Assembly: GCA_009192285.1 (NCBI GenBank)
Contig: CM018604.1
Span: 620,001-684,000 of the forward strand
DNA: 64,000 nucleotides
Source: Morchella semilibera
Lineage: Eukaryota > Ascomycota > Pezizomycetes > Pezizales > Morchellaceae
Direction: 5' to 3'
Below, one piece after another: positions 44,483 to 56,728 of this stretch. Position numbers and translations under genes: made by a program. Position 1 is the stretch's first letter, and every line of letters begins with the position of its first letter. Below the pieces are notes generated by a model. That model did not search any database and was not told the DNA's origin. It was given only the letters and a program-made list of their open reading frames with translations.

Positions 44483-47400
44483 ATGGCGGATGCAGCAAAC
44501 CCAGCACCATGGGCACATAAAGAGACACGACTCTGCCATTGTGGGATGTACAGAGGAGTGCCCCACCTTGTGACAAGAGCCGTCTGGTACAGACACAGGC
44601 GGCGACAAGCATGGCTTGAGCGACAAGCCACCCAGGAGCATATTCCACCAGTAGAGTTGGACGGGGAAATAGTAAGTACATCTACATTTGGTTAATGTAC
44701 TAGGGTGCAGGGGTAGATCTGTACTCGCTATCCACCATAAGAACCTGAAAATGCAAGTGACAAGGACAGGGATAATTTGTATGGAGAATCGTCTTGGCCA
44801 TACAAATGTTGGCGCCTGCGTTTTCAGGTTCTTATGGTGGATAGCGAGTAGATGCAACAGCAGGTGTCTACAGAGTTACCCCTGCAACCATGTTGCATCT
44901 ACATAATCCTAACTTTATACAGGTTGGTGCCTCCCATCCCGAAAGCGACCCCGATGCCTCCCGTCCCGAGAGCGAGCCCATGCCATCAGGAACCCCCACT
45001 TCTAATGATCAGGTATCTACATTACAATACATGTATAGTATGGTAGCTACTATAACACGATTAACTCTGTCCTGGTATAGGGAAACAGCCAAGGGCTAGG
45101 AGAAGCTTCACCCGTGTTTCACGACCCTGGACATATGGATTCACAAGATGCCTTTGTATACTACAACTTCGGGCATGTACAACAGCAAGTACAGGTTCAT
45201 GCCTCTCAGGAGCACCAACCCAGGCAGCCACCAAACCAGGAAACTGTGATAGCAGAGTCTGTTGTACCAGAGTCTGTTGTAGCAGAGTCTGTTGTACCAG
45301 AGTCTGTTGTACCAGAGTCGGTGGTCTCAGAGGGAGAATATACAATCAGTACATTGAACCACAGCCCCCACTACTCCATAATTAGGCAAGAGGAGGGGCA
45401 CGTGTCTTTGGGTGGGGAAGCACCGCCAGTTCATCAACGGACAGAACCGAGCAGATATGCCCTAAACATGGCATATATCAACCCAGTTCCTACAAACACG
45501 GCAGGCCAGAAGGAGAATGATAATTATAGTTCCCCTAGCAGCAGTGGGTCTAGTGCTCACGATATTCCTGATAACTCGCCTCTTGCATCCATTCATGGGG
45601 ATGTTGACGCTGATATATATACGTATAGAGATGACGACATTGATGCACTTTATGAGACTGTTAATGAGATTAACGAGCCTATCCAGAGTTCAAACTATTC
45701 CAATCCATACTATGAGGATGTCGAGGATGTCGAGGATGTCGAGGATGTCGAGGATATGCCCAGTTCTGATGATCCAGAGAGCAGCGGGGCGGAAGATGAG
45801 GTTGAGGATGACGAGGACCCACAAGTGCTGACAGAGTTCCCATACAGCATGATTCCGAATGTTGTTCTAGAACCTGCAATGATGAGACACCTCCGGTTAA
45901 TGAAGGTCAGAATGGATGGGAACGTGGCTCAGGACATACACATGAGATACATCCAAGCCGTCCAGGCCTTTGACAAGTCCGAGGTCTCAGTGACAGACGA
46001 GGCAGCAGCAAAGAGAGAGCTCGGCGTGATTACAGAGATATATCATGCTCGGTATGACGTGTGTCGAAACAATTGCATCTGCTACGTTGCCTTCCCAGAG
46101 GCTGATAGGTGCCACATATGCAATGCAGAGAGAAGAGATAGTAATGGAAAACCATACCGTACGTTTGACTATATACCCCTAATCCACAGGCTGCTGCTAC
46201 TCTATACAGACACTACATACATAAAGACTACAATGAGGTACAAGGAGTCTTTTGCAAACCAGGAGACCCCACACAACTCAGTGAGAGACTATTGGGACAG
46301 TGTCTTGTTCAACACGGTCAAGAATAACAGAGGCTTGTGGACCGATAACAGAGACGTCGGGTTCATATTCAGCACGGACGGCTTCTCTTTATTCAAGGCA
46401 CACGCCCATACTACTGCTTATTTTCAATTGAATCCATAACTGACCAGTATACTGCAACTAATAAATAGATTGGGCAATACGATGTCTGGCCACTGCTATT
46501 AATCAACTGCAACCTACCGCCGTCCGAGAGGGTCCTAAAAAAAAACTTAATTCTGTGCGGCATCATACCGGGGCCTGGTAATCCCAAGGACCTGGGGTCC
46601 TTCTTGAAGCCAATGATCGACGAATTCCTCATACTGCAAGTGGGGGTAAAGGCTTGGGACGGACTGCGAAAGGAGAAGTTTATACTGCGCGCTAATATAA
46701 CCTTAGTGGCAGGAGATACGGTTGCAATGGCTAAGTTGATGAAATGGACTGGTCCTAACAGCTTTCGATACTGTCGATTCTGTGCCATCTATGGTATCAG
46801 CGAGGGACACATATATTGTCCTCTGGAACCCCCATATGACCGTGAAGACGCTCTGGAGGCTAGGCGCAAGGGGAGAAGGACCCCAAAGAGGAATGCAAAC
46901 TTCCCCGAAAGGTCGTGGAACGCAGAGCATCTCCCGGTTTGGACCGACGCACAAGTGCGCGAGAACCAGAAAACAGTGGAAGAGACAATGGACATGCGAT
47001 GGGGCAAAATGATGGGGACCAATGGAGAGCCTGTCTTTAGCTCCCTCATGTCAGTGGTATACCCTTGGACGTTCACGCCAGACGTGATGCATCTGATGGA
47101 TGAAAACACACCTAGGTTATACCTGGCGCAATGGATGGGGGTGTTCCGGGACAAGGAACTAGCGCTCCGCGCAAAAATGGCCCAGGCGGATGTTGATGCT
47201 CTGCAAGTTGGGCCACCGCATACCCAATCGGAGGGTATGAGTCAGTCACAAGTGGAAGGACAGCAAGAGTCCCAACTTGAATCGCAATTTGAGTCTCAAC
47301 CCGATGGCCAGACAAACACACAGCAGGGTAGCACTCAGAGCCAGACCCAGGGTAAGCGGAGGAAACGTCGCAAAGGCATGCGGGTTAGCTTCAATGCTGA

Positions 47401-48783
47401 AATGGAAGGGGACTGCGCGCCATTGGAGGATGCGTTTATCTTGCCCAAGAGAGTATGGGACAAGATCGGAGAGGAAATTGTGGGCTCAAGGGTATCGATA
47501 CCAAGTGCGTTTGGCAAGGCTGTCCGAGATATCAAGTACCACGCAAGCTACAAAGCTGCAGAGCTGATGAACTTCATGCATCTGATATCGCCCATTGTAC
47601 TCAACCAACGGCTGCCTGATGAATACTACAACCACTGGCACCACTTTGTACTAGCCAGCGAGAAGACCCGGCGGTACCAGCTAAGCATGGAAGACATCGC
47701 TGAAATGGAACAAGATATGGTTCAGGCTGTGACTGAGTATGAGCGTCTATACTATCAGTACAAGCTCTCCAAGATCCGTAGCTGCACCACGCAAGTGCAT
47801 GGGCTGCTGCACCTGGGCATGGCAATGAGAGTCTGCGGCCCGAATCCGATATACCACCAGTACCCAATGGAGAGGACATGCGGAGCAATCAAGGCTATGT
47901 GCCACAGCCGATCGTCTACTAACCGTAATCTTTCGCTACAGCTGCTTGAGCGGGAGAGGCTTAGGTACCTGCCTTTGATTGCGTTGGTAGGTACATGTAT
48001 AAGGGTATGGGAACAGAATGGCTGTGCTTTTACTGACATGAATAGCTACCGCCTGGATTTAGTGAGACCGCCGAGAGACACCTGTTTGGACTGGGAGAGA
48101 AGGACAAGGTTGCCTACCCAGGAGAGTATCCGGACTGCCTCCTGATGGGCCCCAAGATCTCCCGGCGATTGAATCAGTACGAGCGGAACCACCTGAGGCA
48201 GTTCCACGCTGACGTGATAGGTCTACCAGTGAGGTCAAGAGAGATTGTGGAGAATCCATTGCTGTTTAGCGGTATTTTCAAGCTATGGGGTAGGGCAGTT
48301 GCGGGAAACGTGTTGAGCAATAGCAGCGAGTATGAAGTGGTAGGGTCGGCCATCTCCAACCCAAAGCCTGGTGTCTGCTCATCCCGCAGGAATGACTCAT
48401 GGGTTAGATACATATTAAGCGGCGATGAAGACAATGGCAGCGATGTCTCATACTTTGGCAAAGTAATTTTCTTCATGCCGTACGAGATACGGAATGACGA
48501 GAGACCTGAGGACGGGCCAGCGCGCTTCATGACGGCTTACATCCAGCGGGTGGAGGTGGGGAGAGTAAGGAAACTGAAGTTGATATACACAATCAGCAGA
48601 CAACAGCGGGTCCTCAAAGAGTTTATTGATCTGTCGGATGTGCAGGAATTGATAGGTCGCATTAGGTCGCGCGGGAGAGAGTTTTTAGTATCAAGAACGT
48701 CGTGCTTTTGGCCGAAGAAGGGTTTTGCTTGGCGGGAAATCATCGACAGCGAGAGACTTTTTAGTGGCTCTAACATGCAGTAA
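44483..48783 (+). CDS. Tnp2/Transposase_21-like transposase of element B
   Basis: Five exons (44483-44671, 44923-45012, 45081-46397, 46469-47986, 48046-48783), all in phase 0 and open; 1283 residues. The N-terminal Cys motif (CHCGMYRGVPHL, WYRHRRRQAW) matches element A, and the first intron lies at the corresponding place. Exon 3 has a PESVV/AESVV repeat, an acidic EDV repeat and the CRNNCICYVAF...CHIC cluster. The core then reads STDGFSLFK, YDVWPLLLINCNLPP, CGIIPGPGNPKDLGSFLKP, MAKLMKWTGPNSFRYCRFC, YPWTFTPDVMHLMDENTPRL, TQVHGLLHLGMAM and YHQYPMERTCGAIK, ending CFWPKKGFAW as in A. Intron 3 (46398-46468) begins GC rather than GT and is absent from A. Intron 1 carries a foldback insertion. The 3' LTR of a chromovirus ends 268 bp upstream in the same orientation and could influence its transcription. 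Confidence 0.88.
44704..44903. repeat. Nested foldback inside intron 1 of the element B transposase
   Basis: Inner arms 44724-44755 and 44817-44848 are 32 bp with one mismatch (containing CCATAAGAACCTGAAAA). Outer partial arms include GGTGCAGGGGTAG near 44705 and its inverted match near 44877, and GTAGATGCAAC at 44848-44858 with its complement at 44893-44903. The inner arms share AAGAACCTGAA and GTACTCG with the foldbacks at 63.3-63.6 kb. Confidence 0.8.
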
Positions 48784-49408
48784 CTCATAGTACTAATTAG
48801 GTACTAGCCGCGACTCCAAAGTTGTGGGCAATACTATAGGCAAAGTCGTAAGTAAAGTTATGTGATTTAGATTGTGTGTGGGATGGCGCAGGGCTAATAT
48901 ATCATAGCTAAAGTTGCAGATAAAATCGTAGCCAAAGTCGTAGAGAAGGTCGTTCCACACAAAAGCTATTATGCGAGTAGTTTGGCAAAAGAGGTTGTAA
49001 AATTGTATACTTAATCATAGATTTAATTGTCGAGGTTCAAACTAAACAAATCACAGCGAAAAAGAATATGTAATGTTGTCGACAAAAATGTTTGTAAAGT
49101 CGTTGGCATAGTCGTCGCGTATAAACCTGATTGTAGAATAAAGCCGTTAACAAAATCATCAGTAAACTCGTTATATTTATTTTAACTGTTTGCATATATA
49201 CTCGGTGGAGTTTTCATGTTTAATCGTTCATTAATGCGTTACTATAATCATTGCGAAAGTCGTTTAACGAACAAACGATACGGCTAAAGTATCGGATTGA
49301 CCATGGGTATACTCGTTGATTATTTCGCTTACAGAATCTTATGCCTGGCTAAGTAATCGCTGAAATCGTTGATCAAGTAATCAAGCAATTCGTTGACAAG
49401 AGGGCGGC

Positions 49409-50280
49409 GGTTTGACTAAGTTATCACTAAACTCGTTGACAAAGACATTGGGAATTTCGTTCTAGGCACTACGTAGTTTGACTAAGTTATCAATAAGCTC
49501 GTTGACAAAGACATAGGTAATTTCGTTCTAGGCACTACACGGTTTGACTAAGTTATCACTAAACTCGTTGACAAAGACATTGGGAATTTCGTTCTAGGCA
49601 CTACGCAGTTTGACTAAGTTATTAATAAGCTCGTTGACAAAGACGTGGGCAATATTGTTCATGGAACTGTATGGTTTGGCTTTCGTATTGAGAAAGTTGT
49701 CGAAAAAGACATAGGTAATTTCGTTCTAGGCACTACACAGTTTGGTTAAGTTATCACTAAACTCGTTGGTAAAGATATAGGCAATATCGTTCATGGAAAC
49801 ATACTATGTTGATAAACTCGTTGGCAAAGACATAGACAATTTCGTTCCAGGCACTACACTGTTTGGCTTTCGTGTTGATAAACTCATTGGCAAAGACATG
49901 GGCAATATCGTTCCAGGCACTACACTGTTTGGCTTTCGTGTTGATAAACTCGTTGGCAAAGACATAGGTAATTTCGTTCTAGGCACTACACAGTTTGGTT
50001 AAGTTATCACTAAACTCGTTGGCAAAGATATAGGCAATATCGTTCATGGAAACATACCGTGTTGATAAACTCGTTGGCAAAGACATAGGTAATTTCGTTC
50101 TAGGCACTACACAGTTTGGTTAAGTTATCACTAAACTCATTGGCAAAGACATGGGCAATATCGTTCATAGAACTGTACTGTTTGGCTTTAGTGTTAACAA
50201 AATCGTTGGTTATATAGTCAGATATTTCGTTCTAGGCACTATACAGTTTGGCTAAGTAATCACTAAACCGTTGGTAATGT
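49409..50280 (-). repeat. Right subterminal tandem array of element B, about 66-bp units
   Basis: About 14 direct repeats of 55-66 bp, for example GTTTGACTAAGTTATCACTA, AACTCGTTGACAAAGACAT, then TTTCGTTCTAGGCACTAC. On the minus strand each unit carries GCCAACGAGTTTA, which matches the ACCAACGACTTTA core of the left array in inverted orientation. Looser copies extend back to about 48830. No coding potential (the short frame at 49793-50002 is the repeat itself). Confidence 0.88.
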
Positions 50281-50496
50281 AACCAACTATTCCATTGAAT
50301 GAGAGGCAAACTCGTAGGCAATGTCGTTCCAGCGCCTATCGCGCGGTAAAGATACTAGGTGGGTAGCTGCTACACAAAGTGAGGGCTTGGCGAAATGAGA
50401 CTGCGATGCATTATGGATGCATTTCGGATGCAATAACCACCCGCTTATGGCAGGTTGCACGGATATGACGCATAATGCATCGCATAATGCATCACC

Positions 50497-51129
50497 TGTG
50501 ACGGAGTAACCTGACGCAAAGAAGAAGATGACAATGATGACGCAGAGGGACTCGAGGAGCACAGTGTACTCGACGAGGGGGCCGATGAAGACAGGGACAA
50601 CGTCAGGCAGGCACAAGCACAGGCACCGGCGAAGACAAAGGCAAGAGCAAGGGCACAAGAGCACAAAGCAGGGAGAGTGAGGACCGAAGGGACCTCAACG
50701 AGAACGATGAGGAATACTATGAGTTTCCTCTTGTCAGAGGATCGAGTCTTTGATACGAGAGGCTATGGCTTAGAAATAGGAGTAGATTCCTATGTACCGA
50801 GATAACAGGAAAACGAGACAGAGAGAAAAGAAAGAAAGAACTAAGGAAAACATCTATCTCGACTATTTAACACACCTCCTCCACTAGTCCCATATGACTC
50901 ACACCTCCGCTCATAGAACCTCATAGAAACCTGCTACTACCACACCCCGTAATCCTCCCCACCATCTCCGCTATTCTACATTACCAATCCATCACGCCAT
51001 CGAACCTCCCAGAATCTAATGACGACAGCCTCCACCTCGCACTCCCCGCTCTCGCTTAACATTTCCCTAACAACCACAACCGTACATCGCCTACCGAACT
51101 GTCGGGACAAATGCCAAGACGCCGGGACA
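50497..51129 (-). repeat. 3' LTR of chromovirus copy 2
   Basis: 633 bp; on the + strand it begins TGTGACGGAG and ends CGCCGGGACA. It appears identical to 56090-56722 by eye. Confidence 0.93.
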
Positions 51130-51150
51130 GATCAGGTCCCCCCCAAGGGC

Positions 51151-54100
51151 CTAGCTCCTGATAGGCCGAGGTTTCGAAGGATATTGGTCGTGGAATGCTT
51201 TCCTAATATTAGGACTATGCTCCAAATCACCCGAAGGTTGCCAGGATGGTTCTTCATATCCAACATATCTAACCAAGTACTCCACCCTTCGCCCTCTCTT
51301 CCGCGAATCCAATATCTCCGCTACTTCCCATTCAGTCTCTCCTTCAACTTCCACCGGTGGGGGTGGTTCAACAATTTGTCCGGGAACAGGATCTCCAACT
51401 GTCGGCGATAATAATGAAACATGAAATACCGGATGTATTTTCATAGAGGCAGGTAACTCCACCTCGTAGGCATAAGGGCTCACAATTCGTTTGATCGGGT
51501 AGGGACCAATTTGTTTCCAGTCAAGTTTTTTCGAGGGTCGTTTTGTCTCAATATTTCGAGTCGAGAGCCAGACAAAATCGCCAACCGCATATCGAGGTGC
51601 CGGGGTCCGGTGTAAGTTGGCCATCTCCTCCTGTATCTTCTGCGCCCTGAACATTTCACTTTTCAGAAAATCAAACACCTGGGACATCTCCCGTGCCAAC
51701 CCATTAGCCTGGTCCTCGTTTACCGTCTGTCCATGCTGTAAAGGTCCGAATGTCATCCTCGGGTGTCTCCCATAGTTAGCCTGAAAGGGGGACATATTAG
51801 TAGTTTCGGAGATGTGATTATTGGTAGCAAATTCAGCCAGAGGTAAAAAATCCACCCAGTTATCCTGTTGATATGATACATAACTTCGGAGGTACTGTTC
51901 CATAATCGCATTGGTCCTTTCTGTTTGTCCATCGGTCTGAGGATGAAATGCTGTGGAATAACGAGGGGCAATTTCCAGCCGTTCACAAAGAACTTTCCAA
52001 AATTCAGCAGTAAACTGTGTCCCTCGATCGGAAACAATAGTCTCCGGTAGCCCATGTAACTTCCATACCTGTTCCAGGTATAGACGAGACAGATCCCTGG
52101 CGTTAACATTCTCCATCGTAGGAATCAAATGCTTCATCTTTGTCAACCGATCCACCACTACTAGAATAGCATTAAATCCATGACTCTCCGGAAGTCCCGT
52201 TACAAAATCCATCGTGACATCCGTCCAGGGTCCTTTGGGCACCGATAGGGGGCGCAGTACTCCTTGTAGGGGATTATGATTCGTCTTACTTCGCCGACAG
52301 GTATGGCAATTCTGGACATAGCGGTCTGTATATTTCCGCATGGTCGGCCAATAATATTCCCGGCTGAGAAGTTCCAAAGTCTTTGATCGTCCAGGATGCC
52401 CAGCCGAAGGTTTATCGTGATACTCTCGTAGCAAATAGAGTTTGAGTTCGTTGAAATCAGGGACATAAAGCGTATTCCGATAAAGCAATAACCCCCCCTC
52501 GCTTTCCTTACACTCACCCAACGAAATCTCTTTCGATTGCCGAACGCCGTCCCGAAGCATGGATAAAATTTTGTTCGGAAAGCTATCGTACTGGTAAGCT
52601 TTGTTAAATAAATCAAGTACGGAAGACGATCCTTCAGCGGGTTCATTTAACAAAGAACCCGCTAACAAACTTATCTTTGTATCTAAATTTTCTTTCTTCA
52701 AAACCACCTGACTTTGTTGTTCCAATCTTTCGTCCCCTTCCTTCGGTAAATCTTTAGGCCTTCTGGTCAAGATATCGACCTTCCTTCCCTGTTTCCCGGG
52801 CCGATATTGAATAACAAAATTAAATCGAGACAAAAACTCCGCCCAACGAGTTTGCCGCCGATTCAGTAATTTGGTTGACATGAAGTATTCCAGATTACGA
52901 TGATCTGTGAGCACTTTGACTTGAAATTGAGCTGTCTCTAAGTGAGGTCTCCATTCCTCAAAACAGCGAATAATTGCCAGCAACTCTTTGTCGTAGATTT
53001 CATAATTACATTCCGCCGGCGAATGTGTCTTGGAAAAGAAAGCAACTGGGTGAAGTACTCCTTCATCATCCCGTTGTGACAATATTCCTGCCGACACATA
53101 GTCCGATGCGTCCGTCTCCACAATAAATTCCTTCTCAGGATCCGGGTGCATCAGCACTGGAGCGGTGGTAAAGGCAGTTTTGAGTTTTTGGAAAGCTTGC
53201 TCAACCCTCTGGGTCCACTCAAATCGTACATGTTTCTTCGTCAGGGCAGTCAAGGGCCGAGCCACTCGAGAGTAAGCATAGATAAAACGTCGATAAAAAT
53301 TAGCAAACCCAAGAAACTCTTGAACCTCCTTCACTGTCTTCGGCGCCTCCCAGTCCACAATTGTCTGTACCTTCGCAGGATCCATCTTCATTCCCCCAGG
53401 GGTCAAAATCATACCCAAATATTTTGTTTCTTGTACGCTAAATTCGCATTTCTCCGGTTTCAAATGAACCTCATTGGCTTCTAGGGCTTCCAGTACCTGT
53501 CGTACGTCCTGTTGATGTTGCTCCAGAGTTTCCGAATAAATAAGAATATCATCCAGATAAGCAGTAGCGCAACGGTCCAAAAAGGGGCGAAGGATATCAT
53601 TGATCCAACGTTGAAAGGTAGCAGGAGCATTGGTTAGACCAAAAGGCATCACCAAATATTCCCAATGTCCATAGCGAGTTCGGAAAGCCGTTTTCCACTC
53701 GTCCCCTTCTTTAATCCTAATCTGATTATAACCCCATCGTAGGTCTAGCTTGGTAAAATAATTAGCTCGGGCTAAGTTGGCCATTGTTTCTGGTGTAAGG
53801 GGAAGAGGATATCGATCCTTGACTGTAATAGCGTTTAGCTTTCGATAATCGACACACAAGCGTAAGGACCCATCGGCCTTCTTAACAAATAGCACCGGGG
53901 CACCAGCTGGAGAATTGCTAGACCTAAGGAATCCTTTCTGCAAATTATCGGCCAAATAATCCCTCAACGCCTTCAACTCTTCCCGTGACATGCTATACAT
54001 GGGACCAAAGGGTGGTACTGTTCCTTCCTGAAGTTTGATCTCATGGTCATAGGGGCGATGTGGTGGTAATCTAGAAGCATTGGTCTCATCAAACAGCTGT

Positions 54101-54788
54101 CGGAACCGCTGATAATCAATTGGAATCGTTCCATCAGGATTGGCCGGTATCTCCAATATTTTATTAACAGCATAGAGAGTGGTCGAATAAATTTGCACAG
54201 TGGGGTCTTGCGAAAGTTTCTTAAACGATCGAGGAGTAATTGCCGAAATATTTGTAACGGGCCTTTCTGGTGGTGAGGTTGAAATTCCTCGAGCAACAAT
54301 AGGTTTGCGGTTGGCTATACAATGTTCAAGGCACACTGACGATTGGAAGCGAATCTCGTTCCTCCCACTATCAATCAAAACTCCATGCTTCCTCAACCAA
54401 GGTATTCCCATCACAATCGGATAGTGTCCTAATTTCGTAACAAAAAAAGGACACTCCTCCACATGTCCATTAATCTCCAATTCCAACGTCACCTTCCTGG
54501 TCACCTTCCCAGACTCAATAGGCCTTCCATCAATCACATCAATCTCCCTCTCAGTTCTCAGATTTTTCATCTTTAATTCATGGCGGCGCACAAAGTCTTC
54601 ATCAATAAATGCATATCCCGACGCTCCAGTATCAATCAGGGCATAAGTGGGTACAATAGATTTTTATTTTTGTGAAATAGAACAAACTATAATCAATTGA
54701 TTCCCATCCATCTCCCCCTCTGATACTGAAAACGTTGAAATAGACACCTGAGAGAAAACCTTTGAAGGTCCCTGGGCTATGCCGCCTA
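51151..54788 (-). pseudogene. Pol of chromovirus copy 2, one premature stop
   Basis: A 1146-codon open stretch (54591-51151) carries RT (YLDDILIYS), RNase H (VETDASDYVSAG), integrase (HHCC, VSDRGTQF) and chromodomain without interruption. It shows what copy 1 looked like before its MITE. Upstream, in the protease region just before the DTGAS active-site block, a TAA stop lies at 54666-54664, within an A-rich run that differs from copy 1 by an A/T rearrangement (CAAAAATAAAAA versus CAAAATAAAAAA). The rest matches copy 1 closely. Confidence 0.88.
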
Positions 54789-56028
54789 GGCCAGGGACGA
54801 ATCTTTTAACTCCTCCTCTTCTGAAAACATCTCCTCCTCCTTTTCCTTCTTCTCCTTCTTCGCTTCCAGCAACGCTCCCCTCATTCTTGGTGCTGCCCTC
54901 CCTGAAGGCGAAAGCTTACAGTCTCTGACCAAATGTCCAACCCCCCCCGCAGTAATAGCAACGATTCTCCACACGACGTGCCTCCCTTTCTCTGGGGTCC
55001 GGGCGACGGTAACTATTAGACAAATCCATGGGAACAGCTCCCCCAGGAGTATAGGAAGGGTGGGCCGCTGGCGCAGCATTCTTCGGTGGTGGTTGGGGTG
55101 GTCCTCGTACGACTGGGGATGTTGCTGGTGCAACGGGGGGACGAGGAACAAAGGGACGCGGAACAGGAGCACTTGGAATCTGAAACCGAAATCTCCCCAT
55201 CCTGGCCTGTAGCGCCCGTTGCTTATTATCAAGACGTTGAAGAAGCAGCCCGCAGTCCTTAATCGTAGTTGGTGTTTCATTCTGAATCATCAGGGCCATT
55301 AGGTCCTGGTTAAGTCCTTCCAACAAACATTCAATCTTAGCCGCTTCGTTGAACTCAGAGTCGGCAGCATATCGCTGAAACTCTGCAAAGTACTCAGAAA
55401 AGGTGCGTTGGCGCTGCCTGATCTCTCTCAGATTTCGAGCAGCAGTGGCGGCGCGGTCTGGATCCCCAAAAGCATTATCCAAAATTTCAAAAAAACTCCG
55501 CCATGGAATCGAGAGCGATTCCTTCATCCGTAATATAAACTAAAAATTGATCCGCCGCCGGTCCTTCCAATCGAGAAATAGAATACGCAAGTTGTTGAGC
55601 CGCGGTAGGGAAGCGATCCAAATTAGCCGTGAGCTTAATCTGAAGTTGTCTCTGGAAAGTCCTGAGAGTCTTGCGATCGCCCCGGTATTTCTCTGGGTCG
55701 GGTAGCTTCTCGGATTTGGCTGACTTGGTTAAGTCGTCGTGGATCTCCTCTAAACCTCCTTTGACTCCTTCTTGCAGCTTCTTGATCTTAGTCCGTAGTC
55801 CCTGGATTTCTTTATGGAACTCGGCCCGGCCTTGTTCGGTTTCGGAGTGATAGGTGGTGATGTCGACCGCATATTGCTGGACCCCTCCGTGCGCTCTTTG
55901 GAGGAGGGCATACGCTTGCTTCGCTTCTTCCGTTGCGGCGGGGTCCACTTCAGGGTGAGCGACAAAGAACCCTTCGAGATCCGTATGGAGCTTTTGATAA
56001 TCAAATGCATTGGTAGCAGGGCGGTCAT
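54786..56028 (-). pseudogene. Gag of chromovirus copy 2, three single-base homopolymer breaks
   Basis: Relative to copy 1 there is one C fewer just after the start codon (near 56020), one T more at about 55495, where SMAEFF runs into a stop, and one G more in the zinc-knuckle region (near 54950). Each shifts frame within a homopolymer. Otherwise the Gag sequence is near identical, including the region that holds MITE copy 2 in the other element. The lesions may be genuine or artefacts of homopolymer miscalling. Confidence 0.85.
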
Positions 56029-56089
56029 GGTGAACTGTGGTGCGAGGAACTCGGACTGTGCTAGTCGAGTGAGGATGGTCTCGTTTTAG

Positions 56090-56722
56090 TGTGACGGAGT
56101 AACCTGACGCAAAGAAGAAGATGACAATGATGACGCAGAGGGACTCGAGGAGCACAGTGTACTCGACGAGGGGGCCGATGAAGACAGGGACAACGTCAGG
56201 CAGGCACAAGCACAGGCACCGGCGAAGACAAAGGCAAGAGCAAGGGCACAAGAGCACAAAGCAGGGAGAGTGAGGACCGAAGGGACCTCAACGAGAACGA
56301 TGAGGAATACTATGAGTTTCCTCTTGTCAGAGGATCGAGTCTTTGATACGAGAGGCTATGGCTTAGAAATAGGAGTAGATTCCTATGTACCGAGATAACA
56401 GGAAAACGAGACAGAGAGAAAAGAAAGAAAGAACTAAGGAAAACATCTATCTCGACTATTTAACACACCTCCTCCACTAGTCCCATATGACTCACACCTC
56501 CGCTCATAGAACCTCATAGAAACCTGCTACTACCACACCCCGTAATCCTCCCCACCATCTCCGCTATTCTACATTACCAATCCATCACGCCATCGAACCT
56601 CCCAGAATCTAATGACGACAGCCTCCACCTCGCACTCCCCGCTCTCGCTTAACATTTCCCTAACAACCACAACCGTACATCGCCTACCGAACTGTCGGGA
56701 CAAATGCCAAGACGCCGGGACA
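56090..56722 (-). repeat. 5' LTR of chromovirus copy 2
   Basis: 633 bp. It contains the presumed transcript-start decamer GTCTCGTTTT (minus strand, 56412-56403). The matching primer-binding site AAAACGAGAC is at 56087-56078, after a 2-nt CT spacer. Confidence 0.93.
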
Positions 56723-56728
56723 TCACCC

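Larger units (their letters stand above)
50497..56722 (-). mobile_element. Chromovirus (Ty3/gypsy LTR retrotransposon), copy 2
   Basis: Same family as copy 1, opposite strand. LTRs 56090-56722 (5') and 50497-51129 (3'), 633 bp each and apparently identical. Target duplication TCACC on both sides. No MITEs, but Gag and Pol carry several small lesions. It is inserted at the 3-nt centre of a perfect 21-bp-arm palindrome next to the right end of element B. Confidence 0.95.

Noticed and set aside
49793-50002. 69-codon repetitive frame (VDKLVGKD repeats)
   Set aside because: It is the translated subterminal array; the unit length is not maintained as a multiple of three across the array.
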